NCBI GenBank assembly: GCA_947311845.1
Contig: CAMZMU010000117.1
Location: forward strand, 76,303,232-76,367,231
Origin: Poa pratensis
Lineage: Eukaryota; Streptophyta; Magnoliopsida; Poales; Poaceae
Direction of reading: 5' to 3'
Length of the DNA: 64,000 bases
How positions within the stretch are numbered: position 1 is the stretch's first letter; every line of letters begins with the position of its first letter. This document shows positions 45,927 to 56,725 of this stretch, one piece after another. Below the pieces are notes generated by a model that was given only the letters and a program-made list of their open reading frames with translations, ran no database searches and was not told where the DNA came from. Made by a program: the position numbers and the translations under genes.

Positions 45927-46898
45927 ATGACGAGCCCCACGCTCGCGCGTAAGGCCAAGCTCAAGAACCACCTCGTCTCCGCCAAGGCCAAGCTCAGTCA
46001 GCACCTCACGCTCCGCCGTATCCTCCTCGCCGCTGCCGCCTCCTCCGCGGCCTTCATGCTCCTCCTCACCCTCCGCACCCTCTCCGCCTCGCACGCCAGA
46101 TCACCTGCAGGCGCCGGCTCCGTCTCCCCGCCCGTGTCCGTCTCCGTCCGGCACAACACGCAGGAGCGGCGCGGGTGCGATAAGCTGCCGGCGGACGTCG
46201 CCGAGGCGTTGGTTCACTACACGACGACCAACGCGACGCTGCGGAAGACGGCGGCCGAGGTCGCCGTGACCGCGCGCTTGCTGGCTAGCCGCGCGCCGTG
46301 CAACCTCCTGGTGTTCGGCGGCCTCGGCCCCGACAGCGCGCTCTGGGCGGCGCTCAACCACGGCGGCCGCACCGCCTTCCTCGAGGAGGACGCCGCCTCG
46401 ATCGCCGAGGCAGCAGCCCGCCACCCGGGTCTCGGCCTCGAGTCCCACCATGTCGCGTACCAGACCACTCTCGCCGACGCCGACGAGCTCCTCGGCCTCC
46501 GCGGTTCCCCGGACTGCACCGCCTCCACGCCCACGGACCACCCGCTGTCGCCGGACCACTTCGAGCGCTCGACTTGCAAGCTCGCCATGCGTGGGCTGCC
46601 CGCGGCGTTCTACGAGACGGAGTGGGACGTGATCATGGTGGACGCGCCGGCGGGGTGGGTGCCGGAGGAGCCGGGCAGGGTGGGGGGCGCGATATACATG
46701 GCCGGGATGGCGGCGCGGGCGCGGCGGCCGGGGAGCGGCGAGACGGACGTGATGGTGCACGGCGTGGACAGGACGGTGGAGGACAGCTTCTCCTGGGCGT
46801 TCCTGTGCGAAGGGTACATCAAGGAGGAGGTTGGCCGGCTCAGGCACTTCTCCATCCCGAGCCACATGGAAAAAGAAGGGATGCCATTTTGCCCTTGA
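45927..46898 (+). CDS. DUF579 glucuronoxylan 4-O-methyltransferase-like protein
   Basis: Intronless 323-residue protein of the DUF579/polysaccharide-biosynthesis family, closest in my reading to GXM enzymes, which transfer methyl from S-adenosylmethionine to glucuronic acid on xylan in the Golgi. Residues 31-49 form one hydrophobic segment after a basic stretch, giving a type II Golgi topology. Family signatures: ALVHYTTTN (94-102), APCNLLVF (123-130), WAALNHGGRTAFLEED (140-155), FYETEWDVIMVDAPAGW (228-244), CEGY and GRLRHFSIPSH (303-313), terminal PFCP. Oddities: an extra Gly and a His-to-Pro change in the FGLGHDS-type loop (here FGGLGPDS), and HGVDR (278-282) where relatives usually have HDVNR. 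I took the ATG at 45,927 because the upstream in-frame extension (to 45,687) does not resemble the family. The related IRX15 branch is the alternative. Confidence 0.88.
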   Translation: MTSPTLARKAKLKNHLVSAKAKLSQHLTLRRILLAAAASSAAFMLLLTLRTLSASHARSPAGAGSVSPPVSVSVRHNTQERRGCDKLPADVAEALVHYTTTNATLRKTAAEVAVTARLLASRAPCNLLVFGGLGPDSALWAALNHGGRTAFLEEDAASIAEAAARHPGLGLESHHVAYQTTLADADELLGLRGSPDCTASTPTDHPLSPDHFERSTCKLAMRGLPAAFYETEWDVIMVDAPAGWVPEEPGRVGGAIYMAGMAARARRPGSGETDVMVHGVDRTVEDSFSWAFLCEGYIKEEVGRLRHFSIPSHMEKEGMPFCP

Positions 46899-47915
46899 GA
46901 ACACCACACAAACATACAGACATATGCAAACATGAATACCAGATCCTTAACTTCCTTTTGTTGTTCTGGGACGAACATGAATGTTTTGGATTTTCTTCTG
47001 ATTAGTTTACAGTTACAGATTTATTTTTTTGAAACGAGGTGAAAGCTTTACCTTTTACAGTTACATATATGGATGCGGAAAGATGGGATGTGGAGGTTTT
47101 ATACTCCACGATGAACACCCCTGTTGTGTTACGTTTGTTCGGATTCTTTGCTAATTTTTTTGGTTATAATTTTGAGTTGCCAATGTTTCTCGTCAAGAAA
47201 GCACTTGTGATCAGGCACCAAACTAGCGCAACTACTCAACGCACTACTTTCACCAACTCCTGCCTAAGCAACCACCTCAACAACTCCTACAACAACCTGA
47301 GGGAACAGAGTCGACTCCTGAACCAACAGTTAGCAGGATCAGATCTACAAGATCACAAACACCTTATATTTTGTAGGAAAAGTAAAACCTTTGTTTTCAC
47401 CCAGTTATGTCTTTTCATGCATGGGGGCTGGGGCTCATGTCGAAGGAGATGTCGTATGATCCAGTCGTGACATTTCTCCTATTCTTGTTGGAATTTTTTG
47501 AGAATTAGCTGACATTCTGACAATACCAATTGCAGTTTTCGTTCCTGCTCACAGAAGCATCAACGAGAAAAACGTGGCTACGGGTTTCTACATTTTCATG
47601 TCAATAGTTATTACACAAATTTATATAAGCAAGGATATGTTCAATTGTCATGTTTGCGTAATGGGCATTATGAAATACACTGGTCATCATGGGTTGTCAT
47701 GGTGGGATATTGTGCATTGCTTTATCACAAGAAACTGCCATTTTCTCTCCTTGATGTTTGTTTAGAACTATGTTAAGTGTGTCTAAATAATTTACTTCAG
47801 CAAACTTTGCTGACTGTAGTGCGCCATCCTTCGCTGGAAATTTCTTGCAGTTCAGATGTCTTTGCAGAGACAAAATACGATGACCAAAAAACCGCTAAAA
47901 TCAAACCTTGTCTTG
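46899..47915. other. 3' flank of the DUF579 gene, no gene seen
   Basis: About 1 kb with the presumed 3' UTR and short frames only, such as 47,039-47,470. No recognisable domain. Confidence 0.5.
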
Positions 47916-48014
47916 TATTCCCTCCGTTCCATATTAGTTGTCGCCGATTTGTACTAAATCGTCGTCGCTGATTTGTACTAAATCGGCCACAACTAATATG
48001 GAATGGAGGGGATA
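47916..48014. mobile_element. Stowaway-type MITE, short
   Basis: TA-flanked 99-bp palindrome with ends TTCCCTCCGTTCC and GGAATGGAGGGGA. The arms meet around two copies of GATTTGTACTAAATCG. Confidence 0.85.
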
Positions 48015-48365
48015 ATTCTTAAACCTCCATCCCCTAAATTATACCATGTCTAGGAGTACACATTCCATAAAAATGGCAGCATATGCTCATTAGGCTGACA
48101 TGACATCATCTCCCTTGGAAATAATGTCATCGCCCCAACTCTCGTATTGATCTTAGAGCTGTAGAAAAATAATCAGCATATGACCCAGCGTTGTTTTTTC
48201 CATGTCAGCAGCCCAGCAGATATTCTTCTCAATTAATTTTCCATGTTTGAAGAACAGTAGCTCTTCTAAAGATACATTGTGGAAGAATGCAGTACTGCCA
48301 TTCCAGGACTTTCAACTTGGAATGTTGGGACCTTTGACAGTTCGATCTCATCTGTTTCACAACTC

Positions 48366-51300
48366 TCAGCTCTTGTCCAAGCGCGCTTTGCGCACTGCTT
48401 CTTGAATATTCCGGTCATGTTCCCTGAGTATGTCCTCCATGTTTCCATCTTGTGTAATTATTGAACCAGAGTAGTGGATCCTTTTGCTCTTACCCTTGTA
48501 ATTCTGACCAGACGAAAATAAAATCATGTAATATGTAAGGGAAGAGATACCCCAAATACTGAAGTGAGCACTCAAAGTGTTCCAATAGAATAAACTGGAA
48601 GTTACATAGAAAAGAAACCAATATTGGCGCAGTGATGGAGAACTGATGTCCCAACAAAGCACTACATAAGCATATGAACTCTCATCAGTTAACTGTAACA
48701 TGTATTATGTATACTTCATTTTTAATCAAGCCTTAGAAAACTACTGTTTCTATTTTTATTCCGGAAATAACTAATCCAAATATTTTATAATCGCCACGGC
48801 AAAGAACTACATAATCATCTGAACTCTCAGCAGCAAATTATAACATGTATTACAATGTAACATAATGGTTGTGGATGCTCGATTTGATATGAAAACATAG
48901 TACAATGATTGTATATCAGACATAGACCTTCTCGCGAAAAAAAATTCAGACATAGACCTAATACTCCCTTCTGCCCAAATTAGGTTGCGTATAATTTTTT
49001 AAAGAGTCGAACTTTATAAAGTTTGACCAGCACATGATATTTTAAATGTTCGTACACTCTTGTACATACTTGGTCAAACTTTTCAAAGTTTGACTTCAAC
49101 CTAAAATTGTATGCGTCCTATGTTTGGGAAGCAAGGAGTATTGTTGGCAAGAATGTCTTGGTCAAAGATAATGGAGGCCACAAAGGCGATAAGACTGAAA
49201 GCAGAACATCACATAGTATGTTAGCTAAGCTTTGAGGACATTCTTAATTTCAACTCCAGTTATACTATTGGCTTATTGGTGTGCGTTTATGCTGCAAAAG
49301 TACACAATAAATTATAAATATTTAGATTATTTATTTGTAGAATAACAAACACAAAGGTCGTTTGTGAATGCATGCTTTGGTTGACTAAAACACAATGATT
49401 ATATGTAAGAAAGAGCAATTTTCAGCAATACCATACTTACCAGCAATGGGCCTTTTGCTCCCATGTCTTTGCTGTGAGAAGCAGGCCTACCATTCCTTAG
49501 ATCAGTCGATTCAGGTTGAACCATGTCTGAGTCACTTGTCCTTGAAACAATGGAATTTGCCACCCGGGCAGATTTGTATCTTCGTTCAGAGACTTCGTGA
49601 TGAGCAGTATAACTGTTACCCCCCTTGTTCCATGTAGAATCAAATTCTAGAGGTTGCGCCTCATTAACCAATGTCGATGGATCATCCTTTGATTGAGATT
49701 TGTTCTGTTGAACTTTGTGTTGGTATGGGCAATTCTCTGTATGATGACAGAAGCAACATAGACTTAACTAATGTAGTGCTGATATAAAAAAGAGTACGGA
49801 ATATGGCCATTTCTTCGTGGAAGAAGGTATGGAAGTGCTTCATTTCATATAAGATATGTGAAAATGATATGGTTTGCGTGCCCATTTCTACATGGGATTG
49901 CATTTCTTAACATTGTAATGACCACCGAGGAAAAACTATCAACAGAGAGGAAGAATCTCAAGAAAAGTATTGAATGATTGTGGACTACTGCACACACCTT
50001 TGATTTAATGGAACCATACGCAGCACGGTTTATTCTAGGATTCTCAACTCCCGGTCTAACAGATTCTGCCTTCCTTTGCCTATTAAAAGAGCATGAAGAA
50101 TTTGAGTCAACTAACAAACCGTCTTGACTGTATCTTCCCTATTAATAGAAGGAAATGATAGGAAAACCATACCTCCTAGTTTCCTCTTGTCGGAGTTTAG
50201 CATCATATTCTTTGCTCGGTGGACACTTTGGTAAGCATGAAGGGCAGCAAGCAAGTGGCTCCACTCCGAAAAACTGAAGATTTCGATACAAAGGTTAAGT
50301 GCTGCTACGCAAATTTCTTCTAAAAAACACAGCTTGCAAGACTAGCCAGCTGATCAAATCAATATATACCAACTGATCAAAGTAGAAAGCATAACTTGAT
50401 GCTCTTTCCCTGGAAAGTGATAATGTAGCCCCAGGCTATATAAGTCTTGTCATGGTACTAGGTTTCAAAAAATACCATTGAGCCAATTTGACAGATTATG
50501 CAGGAAGTATGTACAATTTTACATGTAACAACCTGGAAACTGATAAAGTTGGGATCGAGTCCAGAGGCTTAAAAAACTCAACTGTACCAGGCCACTCAAA
50601 ATTCAACCAGTAACTAGCCACATATCATAGATTAATTAAGTTAAATTCATTTTGTTACTCCTGACATAGCATATGGATGAAAATTGTTTGAGCAAAAGAC
50701 CATTCAGGCTCATCAAAATATGTCCCAACTCCCCTAGTTATCACTGGTAACTTGTACGAAAATAGAGAACCCATACCGTGCTAACCTAAAAAATTGTGGT
50801 ACAAGTCCTAATCAGTTTTTCAGGTTAGTGGTAACCACCCCAATACTACTGTCCTTTTGAACCTTTGTGGCTGTCCTTCCATAAGTTTTATACTCAATGG
50901 TTTCAAAATTTGAAAGACGGTAACAATTCACCAATAGAGGTTGACCGAACTCACTTCACTTTGAAGAGTCGAAGCAGCTGTTCCACGAGCTTCTGGTTCT
51001 AAAGCAAGCAAGTTGTCTAAAAGAGCTAGAGCGAGGGAGGCAAATCTTTGAAATTCTCGGCAATGCACCGTTTATATTGGCGGCGTGGTTTGAACATCCC
51101 TGTTGGGGGCACTTCCAGTTTCTTCCAGTACTCATCAGAAGGTGATCCGCAGAGCTTGAAAATCCTGTGAATTTGCTCGACCTAGCATGGAATTGGTGGT
51201 CAACCAGGTAACATTTTACCCTTCTCTTGATTCTAAAAATATAACAGTTTCTTGTACCTCGGTTCTCCCTGGCATGATTGGCTTGCCAGCCAGCAATTCT

Positions 51301-52400
51301 GCAAAAATACACCCTGTGCTCCACATATCCACAGCAGCACTGTACCTGGTAGCACCAAGCAGAAGTTCCGGTGGTCTGTACCACAATGTTGCAACACGGC
51401 TTGTCAGTGGTTGTAGACTCCCAGGATCATAAAATGTTGCTAGACCAAAGTCAGCAATCTTCAAAACACCATTGTTATCAATCAAGATGTTGGAGCCTTT
51501 CATGTCACGATGAAGAACTCCATTGCTGTGGCAATGATCAAGGCCACTAAGTATTTGTTGCAACAAGCACTTGACCTGCGACTCATGAGAAACAATTTAA
51601 GTCCATGCATGTATTCTAGTCAAGTTATTAATTGAACAATAGTATCGTAATCACCTGTGACTCAGTGAACTTGAGGTCTTGAGTGGAAGCAAGGCCAACA
51701 AGGTCATGTTCCATGTATTCAAAGACAAGACACAGGCTTTCTGAAACAGGAGATGCTACTATCCCTTCCAGCTTTATAACATTTGGATGATTGAGTTTCC
51801 GAAGAATGCATATTTCTCTAGCCATAAAGCGCACACTTTCAGGATCCGTATTGACAAATCGCACCATCTTGAGCGCCACAATCTTGCCTGTTTTAAGATC
51901 CCGAGCTTTGTAAACACTGCTATAAGTTCCTTGTCCAATCTGCAACTCGAAAGAAATAATGCAATTGCGCACTTAAAAGCCCAAATGAAAGAAACAACAC
52001 TACAAGACATATCATTTTTTCCTGAACATGAGACTGATAATGTACCTTGCTTAATCTCTCAAATGAATCTGCTCGCCGGGGGGCCAAGCCTTGCACTGCT
52101 TCAGGTGCCACATTCACAAGCCAATCTGGCCATCCAGCATTCGAATGTTCAGATGAGAACCGCTTCGCCCCGCTGAAGACACCTAATTCCATTTTATTAC
52201 CATATCGTCCAATCACGCCACTGTGCCGAGTGCTGATCCAGATTTTGAGTCTATGTCTTGCACTCGGCTTCCTAGGAGGATCAAAACCGATAACTGGCTT
52301 CTCTTTCAACTGTACATTGGACACTTCTGTATCTCCATCATCACCAGCAACTTCGGCTACAGCTGTGGATTCATTTTACCAGACGCTGTGAACAGCCCAT
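48366..52400 (-). CDS. CDK-like Ser/Thr protein kinase gene with two apparent frameshifts
   Basis: Eight coding exons on the minus strand: 52400-52046, 51939-51655, 51575-51258, 51181-50955, 50273-50173, 50079-49998, 49734-49441, 48503-48366. All junctions are GT-AG. It resembles the plant CDK-like kinases of the At1g54610/IBS1 type. N-terminal MGC suggests myristoylation/palmitoylation; then GWPDWLVNVAPEAVQG, glycine loop IGQGTYSSVYKA, VALK, catalytic HRDMKGSN, DFGLA, WYRPPELLLG, GRTEVEQIH, CCPSCLPKCPPSKEYDAK, and the C-terminal signature KSKRIHYSG, then NMEDILREHDRNIQEAVRKAR. Two single-base problems break the frame: exon 1 has an A run one base too long (minus AAAA, 52,377-52,374), and exon 4 is 227 bp instead of 228 (loss near 51,031-51,034), giving a stop at 51,026. 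Ignoring both, the protein would be about 599 residues. An alternative start at 52,192 avoids the first problem only. It may be a recent pseudogene or contain sequence errors. Confidence 0.85.
48962..49140. mobile_element. Stowaway-like MITE in the last intron of the kinase gene
   Basis: TA-flanked 179-bp foldback with ends CTCCCTTCTGCCCAAA and TTTGGGAAGCAAGGAG and inner inverted copies of AAGTTTGACC/GGTCAAACTT. It lies between coding exons 7 and 8. Confidence 0.75.
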
Positions 52401-52745
52401 GTATACACGTGCTAGCAGTGGTTTGGCTTTGTGCAGTGGAACTATCATCTTGTCTAGTGCATTTAGAACAAAGTTGGCCTACAAACACATTTAGTGCCTT
52501 CCACTTGATCGAAGGCATCGAATGTGTATCTTCATTCAGAAAAAGAAGCAATGCCTGGATCTCTCACTCTTACAACTGCCTTGACGATATTTTAATTTGA
52601 CAGCACTAGAATCCAGAATCCAGACTGTAATATGAAGGACAGATATGTCCAAAGATTTCTTTCAATTTTGAGTCACAAGTTCAATGTATTAGATTACTAA
52701 AGCAAAAATACTAGAAAATCAATTAATAACCTTATGTCCAGAATA
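52401..52745 (-). promoter_or_regulatory. presumed 5' UTR of the kinase gene
   Basis: The minus-strand sequence before the MGC start is open in another frame for 65 codons (52,551-52,357), overlapping the presumed start. A splice donor AAG|GTATC at 53,572 upstream suggests a non-coding first exon and a leader intron across 52.6-53.57 kb. This is inferred from signals only. Confidence 0.3.
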
Positions 52746-53219
52746 AAAAGGAGAAACTTTGACCATGATCACGAATGCAGTTTCTAATTCTGTACAGTCT
52801 ATGATCCAACGAAGTTGCTCAAAATTCAGAAGAGAATTCTACTGTAAGCAGCCAAATGTGATGGAAATTCCAGATTTTGTGGCTAAAACCAAGAGCAGAA
52901 CAGTTTTACTACATCAAAACAATGTGAGAACAATTCAAACTTTCTGCAGTGAAAGTCAAACAAATCTTTAAACTAAAATCACAAGTTAAGGAGAAACTTT
53001 GACCATGATCATGAATGCAATTTCTAACTCTCTACAATCTAGATCCAAAGAAGTTACTCAAATTCAGAAAACAGTTCAACTGTAAGCAGCCAAATGTGAT
53101 GAAATTCCAGATTTTGAGGCTAAAACTGACAGCGGAACAGTTTTACTACATAAAAAATGTGAGGAAAATTCAAATCTCTGCGGAGAAAGTCAACAAATCT
53201 GTAAACTAAAATCAAAGTT
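52746..53219. repeat. 240-bp tandem duplication upstream of the kinase gene
   Basis: Two adjacent copies (about 52,746-52,986 and 52,987-53,219), both starting AAGGAGAAACTTTGACCATG and sharing GTAAGCAGCCAAATGTGATG and ACAGTTTTACTACAT. Divergence includes several 1-base indels. A more decayed third copy seems to follow to about 53,415. It probably lies within the leader intron of the kinase gene. Confidence 0.8.
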
Positions 53220-53572
53220 AAAAATAAAAATGCAATCATATAAGAATAAAATATATGATCCAAATTCCATCTTCTGAGGCTAACATTATGAAATGATCAT
53301 TCTCTGGTTAATTTTTTATTCAAATTAAGAGCATAACATTAAGGACAATGTCAATGCAATTGAAATTAGCTCCGCAAGGGAAGTCAAATAAATGTATACC
53401 ACCAGAATCACAAGTTAAGAAGTCAACAACAAAAGCAACGGATACCAATAATCGATGAAAACTGCAATCTCCTCATAAAAATCAAATAATTTAAGCCCTA
53501 TACAGCGAAGGACAAACCATAACTAGCATAGTAACATTTGGCGCGAGCACATACAGAATTGTGACTGATACC

Positions 53573-54720
53573 TTAAATTCCGGCTCCCCTTGTCCTCTGA
53601 AGAAAATATAATGGCACAACAAATTGAACAATCTGCCCCACCTTCCCCTCACTCCATTCTAATCCCGAAATGGAGGAGAGGAAGGTGGGAATAACTATGC
53701 AGAATGGATTTGTTAAAACGAGATTGTGCCTTTATGGTATATTTCTGTGAAGATTCCTTTCCGCTAATTGAACAAAAAATAAGGCAGAGAAAATTCAAAA
53801 GAAAAAAAAGGAGCGCCTAAAACATGCTTGGTACAGTGAAGCAGATTAAAAATAGTAGGTGGGGAGGATTTGTAGAGAGCTAAAGTTGGCATGTATCTAT
53901 GTTTCTTGCGTCTAATTTTTCCCTTTCCTATTATGGGTAGGAGTGGGTGAAACAAATCTTGAGATAAGTCCTGGTATGAAGAAATTAGAGAAGTTCACAG
54001 AACTAACTACACCTTTGTAGTGCAAGCCAGGACCCCTGCATAACCGGAGACTGACATTGTCACATCACCATCACCTTCAACAGTTTGGCGTGAGGAGGTG
54101 ATCGTGTGAACTGGTTTTATTCCAGGATTGGAACCCGATGGAGGGAAGAGCTACATCTTCATCTCTGGTCACGTATACCATTTGGTCTGGCAAATTCCAT
54201 GAACCCCCAGCAAGTGTAAGCAATACAACATGCTAGTCCGGCATTACCTCGAGCACCTTATGGCCAGTCACCCCACGATGCTCAAGCAGGCACCCGGACA
54301 GCTCGAGACCAGCATTGCGGCGCACGGGTGCTGTGCTGGGCGCGCCGTTCATAGTGAGGAGGCCTCTCCAGTGGTGATGGACGTCGGCGTGGAGAAAAGA
54401 ATAGCGCCGTATGTTCTGGTTGTTAGTGGCCTGTGGCCGAAGCGTCGAGCGCATGGTGGTGATGGGCGTTGCTGGTTGAACTCAAATGTTGTCGGACGCA
54501 GCGGAGGTGGCGTTGCGTGCCGGACGGCGGCGGCATACGAAGAGAGAGCGCGTCGGAGAGGAGATGAGGGGCGGAGGAGCTCGTCCAACTATAGGAGGGT
54601 GCTCACTGCTCAGAGGCTACGCTGTAGGCTGTATTTCTTGTACTTGTGCTTCTATTTTCTGAAAACCAGTATATACGTACAAGCGGCCAAACAACAAGGC
54701 GAAAAAGGCCAAGAACTTAT
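53573..54720. other. upstream region of the kinase gene, unclear GC-rich frames
   Basis: The left part probably holds the kinase promoter on the minus strand. At 54,230-54,600 there are overlapping frames on both strands. A minus-strand reading (54,588-54,349) is rich in Arg, Ser and Pro and could be a decayed organelle-targeted first exon, but it has no proper ATG. I do not call a gene. Confidence 0.35.
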
Positions 54721-54994
54721 ATGTGGCAAGATGGTTAGGAGGGTGGTTGTATTTCCAACCTATCAGAGTTCAAATCCTAGATTTGATACTGGTGTTTCTC
54801 ATTTAGGCGGAATATTTTTCAGTGGGACCCGACGTTCCCGTCGACAGCAAGGCGCCCGTCAATCTCAAGACCTGACCGCCGGCTCAGTCTTTCAGAGGTG
54901 CTCATAGGGTAGGGTGTGCGTGCGTGCGTTCAAGGGATGAGTGTGTGCATGTGTATGTGAGCGTCTGCGTTGTACTGTGTTTCGTAAAAAAAAG
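54721..54994 (+). mobile_element. Au-type SINE (tRNA-derived)
   Basis: It contains a pol III A-box-like segment (TGGTTAGGAGGGTGG at about 54,732) and a B-box-like GAGTTCAAATCCT (54,766-54,778). It ends with the Au SINE tail signature CTGCGTTGTACTGTGTTTC before an A-run. The flanks AAAAAGGCCAA and AAAAAAGCCAA could be a degraded target duplication. Length of about 275 bp is longer than a typical Au element because of extra sequence between the boxes and the tail. Confidence 0.75.
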
Positions 54995-55208
54995 CCAATT
55001 GGACAAAGGCAAGAGAAAGAGACAGCAAACAAAAGATAACGACTACCAACGCATATTTCCCGGTGTGCTTTGGCGCGAAAAAATGAAATTCTTAAATTTG
55101 AGTTTGAAACAAATTCAAATCTCTTCTAGTTAGATACATTAATATGCAAACTTTCAGTGAAAGAAAATCCTATTCTGACCTAAAAATCCTGGCTGTGAAT
55201 AAGGGATA

Positions 55209-55294
55209 TACTCCCTCGGTTCCGAATTTAGACGATGTTTTAGTACATTTTTTTTTAGAAAAACAACGTCAATTAATTTGGAATGGAGGGAGTA
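55209..55294. mobile_element. Stowaway-type MITE, short
   Basis: TA-flanked 86-bp palindrome with ends CTCCCTCGGTTCC and GGAATGGAGGGAG. Confidence 0.88.
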
Positions 55295-55954
55295 GGTTCT
55301 TTTCATCAAAATTTCTCTTTTTGTGTAACCTGTAGCAGCTTCTTTTACGAAACTTCTGGCGCATGTAGACAATGTGTATATGTAGTTGTGTACTTTATTT
55401 AGGATCTTTCTAGCCCTATAAAAATATTTTAGAATTTTTTGTAAAGGGCTGCAATAAGGCTGTGTGCCACTACAACTTTCCGGATACTAGAAGCATAAGA
55501 AATATTTCTCGCACCTTTTTTTCTCATGTGAAAGTCCCGTTCTCACCACGTGACACCTCTCTCCGCCTTTTTTCTCACCCTCGCAAATTGAAAATTCTAT
55601 AAACATAAAAATTCAAAAGATTGAGAATTTGAGGTTGAAAAATGCCTGAAGTTTGGATTTTTCAGAGAGTTATAATTTTTAAAAGGATTTATTTTCAAGC
55701 ATAGAAAGTTAACCTTCTAAGAAAATAACCGGGTGACAGTTCCTGAGTATTAAGAGTAGATGTGACTAATTTTATCATGTTGATTTTGAACCCAAATTCT
55801 CGGTAGAATGCTAACTCTACAAAACCACACCATACTGGCGGTTCGTCTGACAAAGAAAATAACCAGCGGTTCGTCTAACAAAGAAAATAGCGTCCGATTA
55901 AAGGAAAAAAAATTAAAACCGAGACGAGACACTCGGTGTTCCTATAAGACAACA
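55295..55954. other. gene-free AT-rich spacer
   Basis: I see no gene and no clear element. An imperfect local duplication, AACCAGCGGTTCGTCTAACA-like (GCGGTTCGTCT..CAAAGAAAAT), occurs twice at about 55,838 and 55,865. Confidence 0.45.
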
Positions 55955-56725
55955 CTAGGCGTTCTCTGGGGATGGAATCCCTGGACTGTTCCCCTCCCCC
56001 ACCGTCTGATTGTCATAAAACTAAAAATCTCGGCCATTTGACCTTCGCAACATACCCTAGCCCCCTCGTAAATTTTTTACTACTGCAACATCGTTGCAGC
56101 ATTTCATCCTGATGTGGAAACAGTAAAGATCACCACAACATCCTGAAAACACTTATCCAACAAACAAATATGAATATGCCGAGAAATTTTGACTGGTCAT
56201 AACAAATCCCCATTTGTAGCAACAAAATTCTGGAAAGTCAACACCCACATACAACAAGGGAGTAAAAAGTTTGTAGTTATTCACGAAAATATTTGCAGTA
56301 TTGAAACAACATTTGCATCAGAAACTCATAATCGTCAGAACATCTCACCTGTGCATTGGCGGCAATAAATGTGCAGGTCTGCAGCATTTAAAAAACACGC
56401 ATGCAACAACGATAACCCCGTATAAAGTGACATAATGATGGAGCACCGACTTCGGCGGATCTGGGTTGTCGGTGAAGAATCTGGCTTGCCAGAGCCCCAC
56501 GCGCCCAATCCGGCCAGTCCGAACCTATTTCTCCTGCCCCGCCATCTCCCATAAGTTATTTTTTTTGCGAAACCATCTCCCATAAGCTCTAAAACAAGTC
56601 TCCCACATTAAGATCAATCATGGCAGCATGCTCCATGGGGAAGGGCTTGGTAATAGATGAGGAGATCACCTAGTGGGTAGAGAGAAACTCACCGATGACG
56701 ATCTAGGAGGGGAGGAGGAGCTTGC
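55955..56725. repeat. diverged dispersed repeat, copy B (interrupted by a solo LTR)
   Basis: Parallel in order to 15,180-16,000: CCCCTCCCCCACCGTCTGAT, ATTTGCAGTATTGAAAC, AACATCTCACC, ending GGAGGAGGAGCTTG. The copia LTR at 56,726 is inserted at its right end, and related sequence resumes after 58,470 (CGCCGGTGAGGAGCTAG). It is a decayed transposon of unknown class. Confidence 0.4.

Noticed and set aside
46101..46907. 268-codon minus-strand ORF opposite the DUF579 gene
   Set aside because: It is a complementary-frame artefact of GC-rich coding DNA.
54732..54778. Possible tRNA gene
   Set aside because: Only box A and box B resemblance is present and no cloverleaf is apparent. The tail identifies a SINE.
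54230..54907. 225-codon plus-strand ORF
   Set aside because: It runs into the Au SINE, so its C-terminal third is SINE-derived. No domain or start evidence.
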